Below are positions 52,692-61,147 of a DNA stretch of 64,000 nt, piece by piece (the first letter of the stretch is position 1; each line of letters starts with the position of its first letter). Under the pieces are notes generated by a model. That model had not been told where the DNA came from. It did not search any database and saw nothing but the letters and a program-made list of their open reading frames with translations. The position numbers were made by a program, and so were the translations under genes. The stretch spans positions 5,015,501-5,079,500 of the forward strand of contig NZ_CP047146.1 in assembly GCF_009834125.1 (NCBI RefSeq), written 5' to 3'. The DNA is from Streptomyces sp. GS7. GTDB lineage: Bacteria > Actinomycetota > Actinomycetes > Streptomycetales > Streptomycetaceae.

Positions 52692-53108
52692 TCACTCCAC
52701 GGTCAGGAAGCGCTGGTAGTAGTCGGCCGGGCACCCCTCGCCCACCAGCTCGCCCTCGGCCTCGGCCCAGGCATGGGCGGCGAACGGCGGCCGCTTGCGG
52801 GCACCCACACACCACGTGGCCCACTGCCCGTGCATCCGGCACAGCAGCACAGTGGCCAGTGACCGGGGCAGGCAGCCCTTCTGGCCGCCGCAGGAGAGGC
52901 TGACCGCGAGGACGGTGTCCCTGGCGTCCATCGCCTGTTGCAGGCCGGCGGGGCGCGCGCCGCGTCGTAGCCGGCGAAGGAGCGTGCAGATGCGTCCGGG
53001 GGGCTGGGTAGCAAGCAGATGGGCGCATCCGACGGCGAGCCGAGCGGCCCAACGGCGGCCGAACGGGACGGCTTCCGGGCAATACGGCACCGCCTCCGGG
53101 ATGGTCAT
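52692..53108 (-). CDS. Lasso leader peptidase (B2, transglutaminase-like)
   Basis: 138 residues. Cysteine-protease fold of PF13471: catalytic Cys79 in GGQKGCLPRSLATVLLCRMH, His112 in PPFAAHAWAEAEGE, and an acidic residue after it. It cuts the leader peptide from the precursor together with B1. The start overlaps the B1 stop by ATGA, so the two are made together. Start chosen as MTIPEAVPYCPEAVPFG; the longer frame is rejected. Confidence 0.92.
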   Translation of the reverse strand: MTIPEAVPYCPEAVPFGRRWAARLAVGCAHLLATQPPGRICTLLRRLRRGARPAGLQQAMDARDTVLAVSLSCGGQKGCLPRSLATVLLCRMHGQWATWCVGARKRPPFAAHAWAEAEGELVGEGCPADYYQRFLTVE

Positions 53109-53401
53109 GACGGTGTCCCCCCAGTCTTTCCGAGGCGGCGCTGGACGGAGACCAGGTTGGCGGACCGCAGTTCGCCGAAGATGCGATGGACGTCGCGCTC
53201 CGCCTCGGTGGGGTCCACGGCGTACTGTTCGGCCAGCGCGGAGGCCGCCCGGTCGGGTGGCTCGCCGTCGAGCAGCACGCGCAGGACGAGGGCCGCAGTG
53301 GGGTTGAGGGTCCAGTACTCCCCTGTGGACTGGTCGAGCAGGGCGATGCCGTACTCGGTCTCGGTCATCAGCACGCCGGGGCGAAGTCGCAACGTATCCA
53401 T
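53105..53401 (-). CDS. Lasso leader-recognition protein (B1, PqqD-like RRE)
   Basis: 98 residues in the PqqD fold. Strands MDTLRLRPGVLMTETEYGIA and LLDQSTGEYWTLNPTAALVL, then the helical part EPPDRAASALAEQYAVDPTE and FGELRSANLVSV. It binds the leader through the YxxP...GxF motif and delivers it to the B2 peptidase. Start 53401 (MDTLRLRPG) lies 36 bp after the C gene stop. Confidence 0.92.
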   Translation of the reverse strand: MDTLRLRPGVLMTETEYGIALLDQSTGEYWTLNPTAALVLRVLLDGEPPDRAASALAEQYAVDPTEAERDVHRIFGELRSANLVSVQRRLGKTGGTPS

Positions 53402-53437
53402 CCGTCCCCCTCGATCGGGTTGTCGACGAGTCATGGT

Positions 53438-55279
53438 TCAGAGGTGCCTGGCCTCGCGCGAGCGCAGCCACACCTCGCAGGCCACGGTGGTGTGCAGGAG
53501 CGCGCTCTCGGTCTCCACGTCAAGCGGGCGCATGCACCAGTCGCGCAGCGCGACGGTGTCGATCAGGCCGAGCCGCGCGAGGCGGGAGTCCTCGCACAGG
53601 GCCAGCAATCGGGCGCGGTGTTCGCGCAGCCCGGCCTCCTCTTCGAGCGAGGCGTTGGCCTTGGTGGCGCGGGTCCGGCTGACCTCCGGGACGATGCCGC
53701 GCGTCGCCTCCACGATGAGGGGCTTGTACCGCCAGGGCGTGATCCGCTCCCAGGGCCGTACCGCGAGCGCCGCCTCGACGACCTGGGTGTCGTAGTACGG
53801 CGTGGAGCAGACGATTCCCCACGACCCGGCCAACTGCCCCATGTGGCGGACGAAACGGGAGAGGGCCTCCATCGTGACCAGCTCACGGTGGGTGCCGTGG
53901 TCCGGTGCCAGGGCTTCGGTGACGGGCGCCGCGGCAAGGAGTTGCCGGCGCACCGAGGCCACCGCCTCCGGGGTGGTCCAGTGCGGCAGCCGGGGCGGTT
54001 CGGCCCACTGCAGCACCGGTGTGTTCGCGGGCGACGGCGGCTTGGCGAGGTCCGCGGCGACCCGCTTGATCCAGGCCGGATACGAGCGGCGGTCGACGAG
54101 CTGGCCGGCCAGCCGGCGTCGGCTCCACCGGTACTTGGCGCGGTAGCCGCGCAAGTGACGTACGGCGGTGCGCGGATGGGTCCGGACGAGCTGGTGCAAT
54201 CGCGCCACACACCCGCTCAGCAGTTCGTCGCCGCCGATGCCTGTGAGGTGCGGACCCGACCCGCACTCCCCCGCCGCTCGTACGACACTCATGCGCCGTT
54301 TGTGGTCGACGGCCATCTCCGAGGGCGCGTCGAGGAGTTCGTCGACGGAGTCGAGGCCGTCGAACGTCAGGGGCACGCGGTCCGCGTCGATGACATGGTG
54401 CTCGACCACACCCAATGCCGCGACGGTGCTCCTCGCCCAGACGGTGTCGTCGGCGAGCGGGTCACGGGAGTCGGCGGTATAGGCGACGACCTTCGCTCCA
54501 ACGGCCACGGCGGCACAGCAGACCGCCGTGGAGTCCAGTCCGCCCAGATCGCAGCTGACCAGGGAGCGCCCCCGGGTGCGGACATCGACGGCCGCGGTCA
54601 GCGCCTCCGCGAAGCGGGCGGCGCCCTCGCGCAGAGGGATGTCGGGCGCGGGCGGCGTCCACCAACCCTTGGTGCGGGCCTGCCCGTTGGGTCCGACTGT
54701 CAGCTGGTGGCCGACCGGCACGGTGTCCACACCGCGCCAGACCGGAACCGTGTTGAGCGGGTACACCAGGCCTATGGCGAGCAGTTGGAGGGCCAGGCGG
54801 TCCTCGTCGAGAGGGGCGCCGAGGAGCTCGGCGAGCACATCAGCGCGATCGCAGGCCACGGCCGTCGAACCGGCGCGCCCGTGAAACACCCTGCGCACAC
54901 CGACGACGCCGCCCTGGACGCGGAGGCCCGCGTCGGCGGAACGGGCCAGTAGGTGGAAACTTCCGGGCCAGGCGGCAGCGAACCGGTCGAGAACGTCCAG
55001 GGACCCGGTGCTCCGCACCGCCGTGGCGGCGCGCGTCGCCACGGCCGTCGTCACCTCATGTTCGCCGAGGACCGCCACATCGGCGTCACCGACGCCGCCC
55101 ACCGTGAGGGTGTCTTGAGGCCAACGCCCCAGCAGCCACGGCCTGTCGGAGGGGTGCGGTATGCACTGGAGGGCGTGCGGGCGGGCCTTCGCCACGATGT
55201 CCTCGACCGCCTTGTCGGGCGTGTCGGGCAAGACGAGGAACCATGTCGATATCTCGGACAGGAACGTAAAGCGATTCAC
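53438..55279 (-). CDS. Lasso cyclase (C, asparagine-synthetase-like)
   Basis: 613 residues from GTG 55279 with GGAGGT nine bases upstream. N-terminal glutamine-amidotransferase-like half (NRFTFLSEISTWFLVL), not catalytic in lasso cyclases. The C-terminal asparagine-synthetase domain activates the ring Asp/Glu by adenylation. The PP-loop reads VSCDLGGLDSTAVCCAAVAV (residues about 241-260) where most have S in place of the first G (DLSGLDS). Later blocks: LTGIGGDELLSGCVARLHQL, then DTQVVEAALAVRPWERITPW. It forms the lactam between the core N terminus and an acidic side chain. First of the four processing genes. Confidence 0.92.
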   Translation of the reverse strand: MNRFTFLSEISTWFLVLPDTPDKAVEDIVAKARPHALQCIPHPSDRPWLLGRWPQDTLTVGGVGDADVAVLGEHEVTTAVATRAATAVRSTGSLDVLDRFAAAWPGSFHLLARSADAGLRVQGGVVGVRRVFHGRAGSTAVACDRADVLAELLGAPLDEDRLALQLLAIGLVYPLNTVPVWRGVDTVPVGHQLTVGPNGQARTKGWWTPPAPDIPLREGAARFAEALTAAVDVRTRGRSLVSCDLGGLDSTAVCCAAVAVGAKVVAYTADSRDPLADDTVWARSTVAALGVVEHHVIDADRVPLTFDGLDSVDELLDAPSEMAVDHKRRMSVVRAAGECGSGPHLTGIGGDELLSGCVARLHQLVRTHPRTAVRHLRGYRAKYRWSRRRLAGQLVDRRSYPAWIKRVAADLAKPPSPANTPVLQWAEPPRLPHWTTPEAVASVRRQLLAAAPVTEALAPDHGTHRELVTMEALSRFVRHMGQLAGSWGIVCSTPYYDTQVVEAALAVRPWERITPWRYKPLIVEATRGIVPEVSRTRATKANASLEEEAGLREHRARLLALCEDSRLARLGLIDTVALRDWCMRPLDVETESALLHTTVACEVWLRSREARHL

Positions 55280-55335
55280 GGATCCCTTACCTCCGGTCGC
55301 CGGTTTGGTGGGCAACATGCGGTGAACGAAAGGGA

Positions 55336-55383
55336 ATCGGGGGGGGGAATGCCCCTGCACGGCACAGGCCATCACCCCCCGAT
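55336..55383 (-). terminator. Hairpin between lasso precursor and cyclase genes (possible attenuator)
   Basis: ATCGGGGGG (55336-55344) and CCCCCCGAT (55375-55383) form a 9-bp stem in the 178-bp gap between the A and C genes. A partial terminator there would give more precursor than enzymes, as in many RiPP operons. Confidence 0.45.
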
Positions 55384-55457
55384 CCCGGGGATGGCCCCGC
55401 TCGTCACCGGTCACATTCCAGAGGAATCAACCTGTGCAAGCGGGCCCCGTAGGGACC

Positions 55458-55565
55458 TCAGAGGAGGTTCTTGCCGCCGAGGACATCCTTCGGGCCCTTG
55501 ATGCCGGTCCCCGTCACCTTGCGGAAGCTACCGGCCTTGGCGAGGGTGGGACGCTCGTACGTCAT
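55458..55565 (-). CDS. Lasso peptide precursor (A gene)
   Basis: 35 residues, below usual gene-calling length. The leader has the expected motif: Tyr3 and Pro6 (YERP), Leu8, Gly12 and Phe14 (GSF), and Thr18 four residues after Phe, which marks position -2 of the cut. The predicted core is TGIKGPKDVLGGKNLL (16 residues), with Asp8 as ring acceptor, giving an 8-residue ring from Thr1. If cleavage were two residues later the ring would be unusually small, so the Thr1-Asp8 reading is preferred. AAAGGA lies upstream of ATG 55565. Basic residues at core positions 4, 7 and 13 are notable. Followed by C, B1, B2 and D on the same strand. Confidence 0.88.
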   Translation of the reverse strand: MTYERPTLAKAGSFRKVTGTGIKGPKDVLGGKNLL

Positions 55566-56094
55566 GACTCATTTCCTTTCTTCTATGGGGACGTTGAGCC
55601 GCAGGTCACCTGCCATGGATGCGGGAGCCGCGGCACCGCGCCAGAGGGCGAGCCGTCGGGAGTACCCGAGCGGACGACGACCAGCCCGGCCCTCAGCCAT
55701 GCGCGCAGACGAATTCCAGACAGAGGAGACCGGCTACGGTTTACCCGGACCCGCATATCCATGCAGCGATATGACTCCCTCATATCGACAATGGGGCACG
55801 ACGTGCACAGATTGCACACACCCGGCGCCAATAAGTGATCCTGCGCCCCCTAATTCCACGCACACCCCCAGTACACACGCAACATCGCGCACCCACGATC
55901 CCTTTCATGGACGACAAGAACGAGATGCTGACGCCAACTGTCAATATCGAACAAGCGGAATAACCGACTCAGTTCCCAGTTAAACCAACCCTTGGTGGTG
56001 ATCGTGCATCACAGGGGCGCACCGCAATCCGCGTGCGCCGCAATCCGCATACTGGATCTCCAATCCTCCAACCGGCCCGTCGCCACATCGACTT
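55566..56094. other. Upstream region of the lasso cluster; no other gene
   Basis: About 530 bases between the precursor gene and an IS relic. It contains a 21-bp inverted repeat (listed) and presumably the promoter. No regulator gene is present. Confidence 0.4.
55768..55788. promoter_or_regulatory. Candidate operator of the lasso operon
   Basis: CGATATGA and TCATATCG form a perfect inverted repeat with a 5-bp spacer, 202 bp upstream of the precursor start. AT-rich for this genome. Likely a regulator site or start of a long leader; untested. Confidence 0.45.
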
Positions 56095-56520
56095 GTGGAC
56101 CTGGCGCGATGGGCCACGATGCGGTGGCGCGTCGAGCACGACCACCGGGAGCTGAACACGGCCTGGACCTGGACCACTTCGAAGGCCGCAGCCGGCGCGG
56201 CCGGCCACACCACATCACTCTCGTCACTGCCGCCCATGCTTTTCTCGCCATCCGCAGGCTTGACCCGAAGCCCGACACCGGCCTGACCTTCCGTCAAGTT
56301 CTTGATGCCCGGCGGAGCTTGCAGCGGTGCTGGACCGGCCCCTGCACCACCTGTGGCTCAAACTCACCCGAGCAAGAATCGAAAACACCGTCAAACGCAG
56401 CCGAGTTGGCGCTGCCAGGACCGCCTCCGGGTTGCCGGCGCCGGCAGCCCGGAGAACTCCCGTCATCACAGGTCACAGGTACGTCCTCGCCTCAACGCAC
56501 CCGCAGGCGGCGCCCGTTCG
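56095..56520 (+). pseudogene. IS701-family transposase C-terminal remnant
   Basis: Blocks across two frames: MRWRVEHDHRELNTAWTW (the RWRVEHDYRELK motif with the last catalytic Glu), then HHITLVTAAHAFLAIRRLDP and FRQVLDARRSLQRCWTGPCT. This matches the end of IS701 transposases (HHVTLVTAAHAFLTLRRL). The rest is missing and a frameshift is needed near 56170. It separates the lasso cluster from the polysaccharide operon. From 56521 to 56850 nothing is recognised. Confidence 0.72.
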
Positions 56521-56850
56521 GTAGATCCGGCTTCAAAGTTTGGGCACAAGTTGCACACATTCCCCTCTTCAGGCGGGCTCCGATGGTCTACATTGACGCT
56601 GCTTCACATGACACGAGGCGACAAATCATGATCTTTAGGTCCGGCGCTACGGACAGACAGCTTTCGCATGCCCGGCGCCAGACGCGGGGGTGATCAATTC
56701 CTGGAGCCCGATTGAGGGCCTTGGGTGTGGGGAGCACCCGAGGTTTCGACGGGTTCCCGCGCATCTCAAGAGTCCGGCAGGACATGCGGGTCCGCTGCCG
56801 CCTGGGTGGGGTGTTCAGGTAGCGCTGCAACAGCCGGGATGTCATCCGCA

Positions 56851-56954
56851 GGGGGCGGGGGCTTCCCCGGGGGAGGAACAGCGCGGCGCGGGGGGCGGGG
56901 GCCTCCCGAGGGGAGCGACAGTCGGGGGGCACGGGCCTCCCGGGGGGAGGAACC
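56851..56954 (+). repeat. Three 30-bp repeats with ribosome-binding-like sequence upstream of the EPS operon
   Basis: Copies at 56851-56880, 56891-56920 and 56925-56954. Each has GGGGGC, then GGGC(C/T)TCCC and a purine block GGGGAGGAAC (GGGGAGCGAC in copy 2). The CCTCCC can pair with GGGAGG in the same copy. The last copy ends directly at the GTG start of the next gene and serves as its ribosome binding site. A fourth, shorter relative (GGGGCCTGCC, then GGGGGGAGGAAC) precedes the dehydrogenase gene at 58526-58546. Confidence 0.65.
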
Positions 56955-58478
56955 GTGTGGAGCGAACACGTCGAGCCCAGTGAAGACCTGGGGGGATCTG
57001 TGCAGCAGGGGGAACTGGTCAGCCCGTTTCTGTCGGCGCATGGGAGTCCGGCGAACGGGGCGATCAGCCAGCCCGCGATCGACTGGGAGCAGCGGTACCG
57101 CCGTACCGTGATCACCAGCGACACTCTGGCCACCGCCTTCGTGGTGGCGGCGATCGGCAAGTTCTTCGGAGCCCGGGACGCGGCCAACTGGCACGAGAAG
57201 TGGGGAATTCTCGCCTTCTGCACCGAGCTGCTGGTGCTGGGGGCGCTTGCGGTGAGCCGGTCGTGGGCTCCGGCGGTGCTCGGCCAGGGCGCCGAGGAAT
57301 TCCGCCGGCTCGGACGCTCACTGTTCACGGCGACCGTCGTACTGGCGCTCGGCGGGATCGCCCTCGCCTCGCGCAACATCAAGCTCTGGATCTTCGTCGC
57401 GATACCCGCGATCGCGCTCATCACCATGACCGCGCGGTATCTGCTGCGCCTCTGGCTGCACAGGCAGCGGAAGGAAGGACGGTGCCTGCGACCGGTGCTC
57501 GCTGCCGGGAGCCTGGCCACCGTGCGCGACCTGATCACCCGAACCCGCAAGTTCCCGCACCTCGGCTGGCGGGTGGATGCGGTGTGCACGACGGACGGTC
57601 TCGGGCTCGCCGGTGACCAACTGGACGGAGTGCCGGTGGTCGGCCGGCTGGCGGACGTCGCGGGCCACGTCCGCCGCGACGGCTACCGTGTCGTCGCGGT
57701 CACACCGGACCCGCACTGGTCACCGGACCGGCTGCAGCGGCTGGCCTGGAACCTCGAAGGCAGCGATGCCGAGATGGTCGTGGCGCCCGTGCTGATGGAG
57801 GTGGCCGGCCCACGGCTGCACGTGGACGCGGTGCTCGGGATCCCGCTGCTGCGGGTCAGCATGCCGACCTTCACCGGGGGCCGCCGGGCGGTCAAAGAGG
57901 TCGTCGACCGGATGGGCGCGGCGATCCTGCTGATGCTGTTCGCTCCGCTGATGGTGTTCGTCGGGCTGCTCGTGCTGGCGGACAGCCGGGGTGGGGCGTT
58001 CTACCGCCAGCGCAGGGTCGGCAAGGACGGCCGTGAGTTCACCATTCTCAAGTTCCGCACCATGGTCGCCGGGGCTGACAGGGCACGTGCCGAGCTGGCC
58101 GACCGCAACGAGGGTGCGGGACTGCTGTTCAAGCTCCGCCGGGATCCGCGGGTGACCCGGGTGGGAACGGTGCTGCGCCGCTACTCGATCGACGAGCTCC
58201 CGCAGCTTTTCAACGTGCTCACCGGATCGATGTCGCTCGTCGGTCCGCGGCCTCCGCTACCGGAGGAGTCCGCTGCGTACGGCCCGGACATCCGGCGGCG
58301 GCTGCTGGTCAAGCCCGGACTCACCGGCCTGTGGCAGATCAGCGGACGCAGCGACCTGCCGTGGGAGGAGGCCGTCCGACTGGACCTGCGGTACGTCGAG
58401 GACTGGTCGCTCGCCCTCGACACAGTGATCTTGTGGAAGACGCTGCGTGCGGTGCTCCAGGGTCAGGGGGCGTACTGA
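56955..58478 (+). CDS. Polyprenyl-phosphate glycosyl-1-phosphotransferase (EPS-initiating)
   Basis: 507 residues. N-terminal half with four membrane helices (e.g. LLVLGALAVSRSWAPAVL, LFTATVVLALGGIALASRNI) and a CoA-binding-like soluble segment (RVDAVCTTDGLGLAGDQLDG). The C-terminal catalytic domain starts KEVVDRMGAAILLMLFAPLM, then FYRQRRVGKDGREFTILKFR, TMVAGADRARAELA, RRYSIDELPQLFNVLTGSMS, LVGPRPPLPEES and KPGLTGLWQISGRSDLPWEE. This is the WbaP/CpsE type that places the first sugar-phosphate on undecaprenyl phosphate. Start GTG 56955 with GGGGGGAGGAAC upstream. Confidence 0.93.
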   Translation: MWSEHVEPSEDLGGSVQQGELVSPFLSAHGSPANGAISQPAIDWEQRYRRTVITSDTLATAFVVAAIGKFFGARDAANWHEKWGILAFCTELLVLGALAVSRSWAPAVLGQGAEEFRRLGRSLFTATVVLALGGIALASRNIKLWIFVAIPAIALITMTARYLLRLWLHRQRKEGRCLRPVLAAGSLATVRDLITRTRKFPHLGWRVDAVCTTDGLGLAGDQLDGVPVVGRLADVAGHVRRDGYRVVAVTPDPHWSPDRLQRLAWNLEGSDAEMVVAPVLMEVAGPRLHVDAVLGIPLLRVSMPTFTGGRRAVKEVVDRMGAAILLMLFAPLMVFVGLLVLADSRGGAFYRQRRVGKDGREFTILKFRTMVAGADRARAELADRNEGAGLLFKLRRDPRVTRVGTVLRRYSIDELPQLFNVLTGSMSLVGPRPPLPEESAAYGPDIRRRLLVKPGLTGLWQISGRSDLPWEEAVRLDLRYVEDWSLALDTVILWKTLRAVLQGQGAY

Positions 58479-58551
58479 TGCGCGGGGGTCGTCGTCGAGC
58501 CGGTGCACGGACAGCAGGCCAAAGGGGCCTGCCTGGGGGGAGGAACGGGTC

Positions 58552-59877
58552 GTGAGGGTCAGCGTTTTCGGGCTCGGCTACGTGGGCTGTGTGTCAGCCG
58601 CGTGCCTGGCCAGCATGGGGCATGAGGTCATCGGGGTGGACGTGAACCAGGTGAAGGTCGGCCTGGTCAATGACGGCAAGGCCCCCGTGGTCGAGGAGCG
58701 GATCGGCGAGCTCATCGCCGAGGTCGTGCGGACCGGAGCGTTGCGCGCCACCGGCGACGTCCGCGAGGCGATCACGGGCAGCGAGGTGTCGCTGGTCTGC
58801 GTGGGCACTCCGTCGGAGCCCAACGGCAGCCTGTGCACCACGTACTTGGAGCGGGTCACCGAGCAGATCGGCGCCGCACTGGCGGATCGCAGCGGGCGAA
58901 ATGGGCGGCACACCGTGGTGTTCCGCAGCACCATGCTCCCGGGCACCTGCCTGAACCTGCTGGTACCGATCCTGGAGAAGTACGTCGGCGGCACGGCCGG
59001 GGTGGACATCGGGGTCGCGGTCAACCCGGAGTTCCTGCGCGAGGGCACGAGCGTGCGGGACTTCTTCGACCCGCCCAAGACCGTCGTCGGCGAACTCGAC
59101 CCGGCAAGCGGCGATGCGGTGACGGCGCTGTACGACGGCCTGCCCGGCGAGGTGTTCCGGGTACCGGTCCCGACGGCCGAGGCGATCAAATATGCGGACA
59201 ACGCGTTCCACGGCCTCAAGATCGGCTTCGCGAACGAGCTGGGCGCGGTGTGCCAGGCACTCGGGGTGGACTCGCACCAGGTGATGGACGTGTTCCTGGC
59301 CGACCGCAAGCTGAACATCAGCCCCGCCTACCTGCGACCCGGCTTCGCCTTCGGTGGCTCCTGCCTGCCCAAGGACCTGCGCAGCCTGGTCCACGCGGCG
59401 CAGCGGGCCGACGTCTCGGTGCCCATCCTCGCCCACGTGCTGCCCTCCAACTCCGACCATCTGCAGCGCGCGGTGGAGCTGGTCGAGCGCACCGGCAAGC
59501 GCCGGGCGGGCCTGTTCGGGCTGTCCTTCAAACCCGGCACCGACGACCTCCGCGAGAGCCCGCTCGTCGAGCTCGCGGAGAGGCTCTTCGGCAAGGGTTA
59601 CGACCTGCGGATCTACGACGCCAACGTGAGCCTCTCCCGGCTGCTCGGCGCGAACCGCGAGTACATCGAGACCCGGCTGCCGCACCTCGCGCAGCTGCTC
59701 GCGGATTCCGTCGACGAGGTGCTCGAGCACGCCGAGGTGTGCCTGGTCGGGACCAGGGATCCGGCCGTGCTGTCGGCGCTGCCGCATGGCGACGGCCCGG
59801 TGATCGTCGACCTCATCCGCCTTCCCGACGCCGAGGCGCGCCGGGCCGAACCGGGGTATCTGGGCCTTGCTTGGTGA
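58552..59877 (+). CDS. UDP-glucose/GDP-mannose 6-dehydrogenase (AlgD-like)
   Basis: 441 residues. NAD-binding VSVFGLGYVGCVSAACLASM at the N terminus, catalytic Cys in GFAFGGSCLPKDLRSLVHAA (about residue 270), substrate loop FLADRKLNISPAYLRPG, and C-terminal domain GLSFKPGTDDLRESPLVELA. The KYADNAFHGLKIGFANELGA middle resembles AlgD (GDP-mannose to GDP-mannuronate). It supplies a uronic acid sugar nucleotide, so the exopolymer is probably acidic. Start GTG 58552 with GGGGGGAGGAACGGGTC upstream. Confidence 0.92.
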   Translation: MRVSVFGLGYVGCVSAACLASMGHEVIGVDVNQVKVGLVNDGKAPVVEERIGELIAEVVRTGALRATGDVREAITGSEVSLVCVGTPSEPNGSLCTTYLERVTEQIGAALADRSGRNGRHTVVFRSTMLPGTCLNLLVPILEKYVGGTAGVDIGVAVNPEFLREGTSVRDFFDPPKTVVGELDPASGDAVTALYDGLPGEVFRVPVPTAEAIKYADNAFHGLKIGFANELGAVCQALGVDSHQVMDVFLADRKLNISPAYLRPGFAFGGSCLPKDLRSLVHAAQRADVSVPILAHVLPSNSDHLQRAVELVERTGKRRAGLFGLSFKPGTDDLRESPLVELAERLFGKGYDLRIYDANVSLSRLLGANREYIETRLPHLAQLLADSVDEVLEHAEVCLVGTRDPAVLSALPHGDGPVIVDLIRLPDAEARRAEPGYLGLAW

Positions 59878-61147
59878 CACGTCGTTCGGTGACACGGTCA
59901 GCGGCGACCGGCCGGACCGGCGCGCGCTGATCCTGGTGGAGAACCTGTCGGTGCCGTTCGACCGGCGGGTGTGGCAGGAGTGCACGACGCTGCGCGACGC
60001 GGGCTGGGAGGTGCACGTCATCTGTCCCCGGGGGGAGAAGCGGGACACGGAGCCGGAGGCGGAGATCGACGGGGTGCGGATCCACCGCTACCCGTTGCGT
60101 GCGGCCACCGGAGGGCCGGCCGGCTACCTGCGGGAGTACGGATCGGCGTTGTGGCATACGGCCCGGCTGGCCCGCAAGGTCGGCCCGGTCGACGTGGTCC
60201 ACGCCTGCAACCCGCCCGACCTGCTGTTCCTGCCGGCACTGTGGCTGAAGCGGCGCGGCGCGCGGTTCGTCTTCGACCAGCACGACCTGGTACCCGAGCT
60301 GTATCTCTCCCGGTTCGACCGCGGCGAAGATCTGCTCTACCGCGCCGTGTGCGCGCTGGAACGGCGGACCTACCGGGCCGCGGACGTCGTGCTGGCCACG
60401 AACGAGAGCTACCGGGACGTCGCGGTGCGCCGTGGCGGTCGGCGGCCTGCGGACGTTTTCGTGGTACGCAGCGCGCCTGCCGTCGACCGGTTCCAACCGG
60501 TGCCGCCCGAGCCGGAGTTGAAGCACGGCAAGCCTCATCTGCTGTGCTACCTGGGCGTCATGGGCCCGCAGGACGGCGTCGACTACGCCTTGCGGGCCCT
60601 CGCGAAGCTGCGCGACGAGCTCGGGCGGACCGACTGGCATGCGGTGTTCGTCGGCGCGGGCGACGCCTTCGACGCGATGGGGGAACTGTCCCGGCGGCTC
60701 GGGCTCTCCGAGCAGGTGCGGTTCACCGGGCGGATTCCGGACGCCGACCTGGTGCGCTACCTGTCCACCGCGGACGTGTGCCTCTCCCCCGATCCGCGCA
60801 ATCCGCTCAACGACGTCTCGACCATGAACAAGGTCCTGGAGTACATGGCGATGGGCCGGCCCATCGTCTCGTTCGACCTCCGGGAGGCGCGGGTCTCCGC
60901 CGGTGACGCCGCCGTCTACGCACCCGCCAACGACGAGGCCGAGTTCGCCAAGCTCGTCGCGCTGCTGCTGGACGATCCGGAGAAGCGGGCCCGGATGGGC
61001 AAGATCGGCCAGGAGCGGATCGGCGGTCCGCTCTCCTGGCGGAACTCGCAAGCGCAGTTGCTCGCCGCCTACGCCGCTGCCTGCCGTGACCGCACTCCGG
61101 TGTCGACGGGCAACCCGTACCGGGCAGGGAAGAGGCCCCGCCGGTGA
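59867..61147 (+). CDS. GT4-type glycosyltransferase
   Basis: 426 residues, GT-B fold. Start TTG 59867 overlaps the dehydrogenase stop by 11 bases. N domain: LILVENLSVPFDRRVWQECT, then VHACNPPDLLFLPALWLKRR. C domain: HLLCYLGVMGPQDGVDYALR, VRFTGRIPDADLVRYLSTAD and the Glu motif CLSPDPRNPLNDVSTMNKVL with EYMAMGRPIVSFD. It likely adds the second sugar to the lipid carrier. Confidence 0.9.
   Translation: MLGDTSFGDTVSGDRPDRRALILVENLSVPFDRRVWQECTTLRDAGWEVHVICPRGEKRDTEPEAEIDGVRIHRYPLRAATGGPAGYLREYGSALWHTARLARKVGPVDVVHACNPPDLLFLPALWLKRRGARFVFDQHDLVPELYLSRFDRGEDLLYRAVCALERRTYRAADVVLATNESYRDVAVRRGGRRPADVFVVRSAPAVDRFQPVPPEPELKHGKPHLLCYLGVMGPQDGVDYALRALAKLRDELGRTDWHAVFVGAGDAFDAMGELSRRLGLSEQVRFTGRIPDADLVRYLSTADVCLSPDPRNPLNDVSTMNKVLEYMAMGRPIVSFDLREARVSAGDAAVYAPANDEAEFAKLVALLLDDPEKRARMGKIGQERIGGPLSWRNSQAQLLAAYAAACRDRTPVSTGNPYRAGKRPRR

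Noticed and set aside
51191..52903. Plus-strand frames opposite the lasso ABC exporter
   Set aside because: Shadows of the exporter; composition mirrors its codons.
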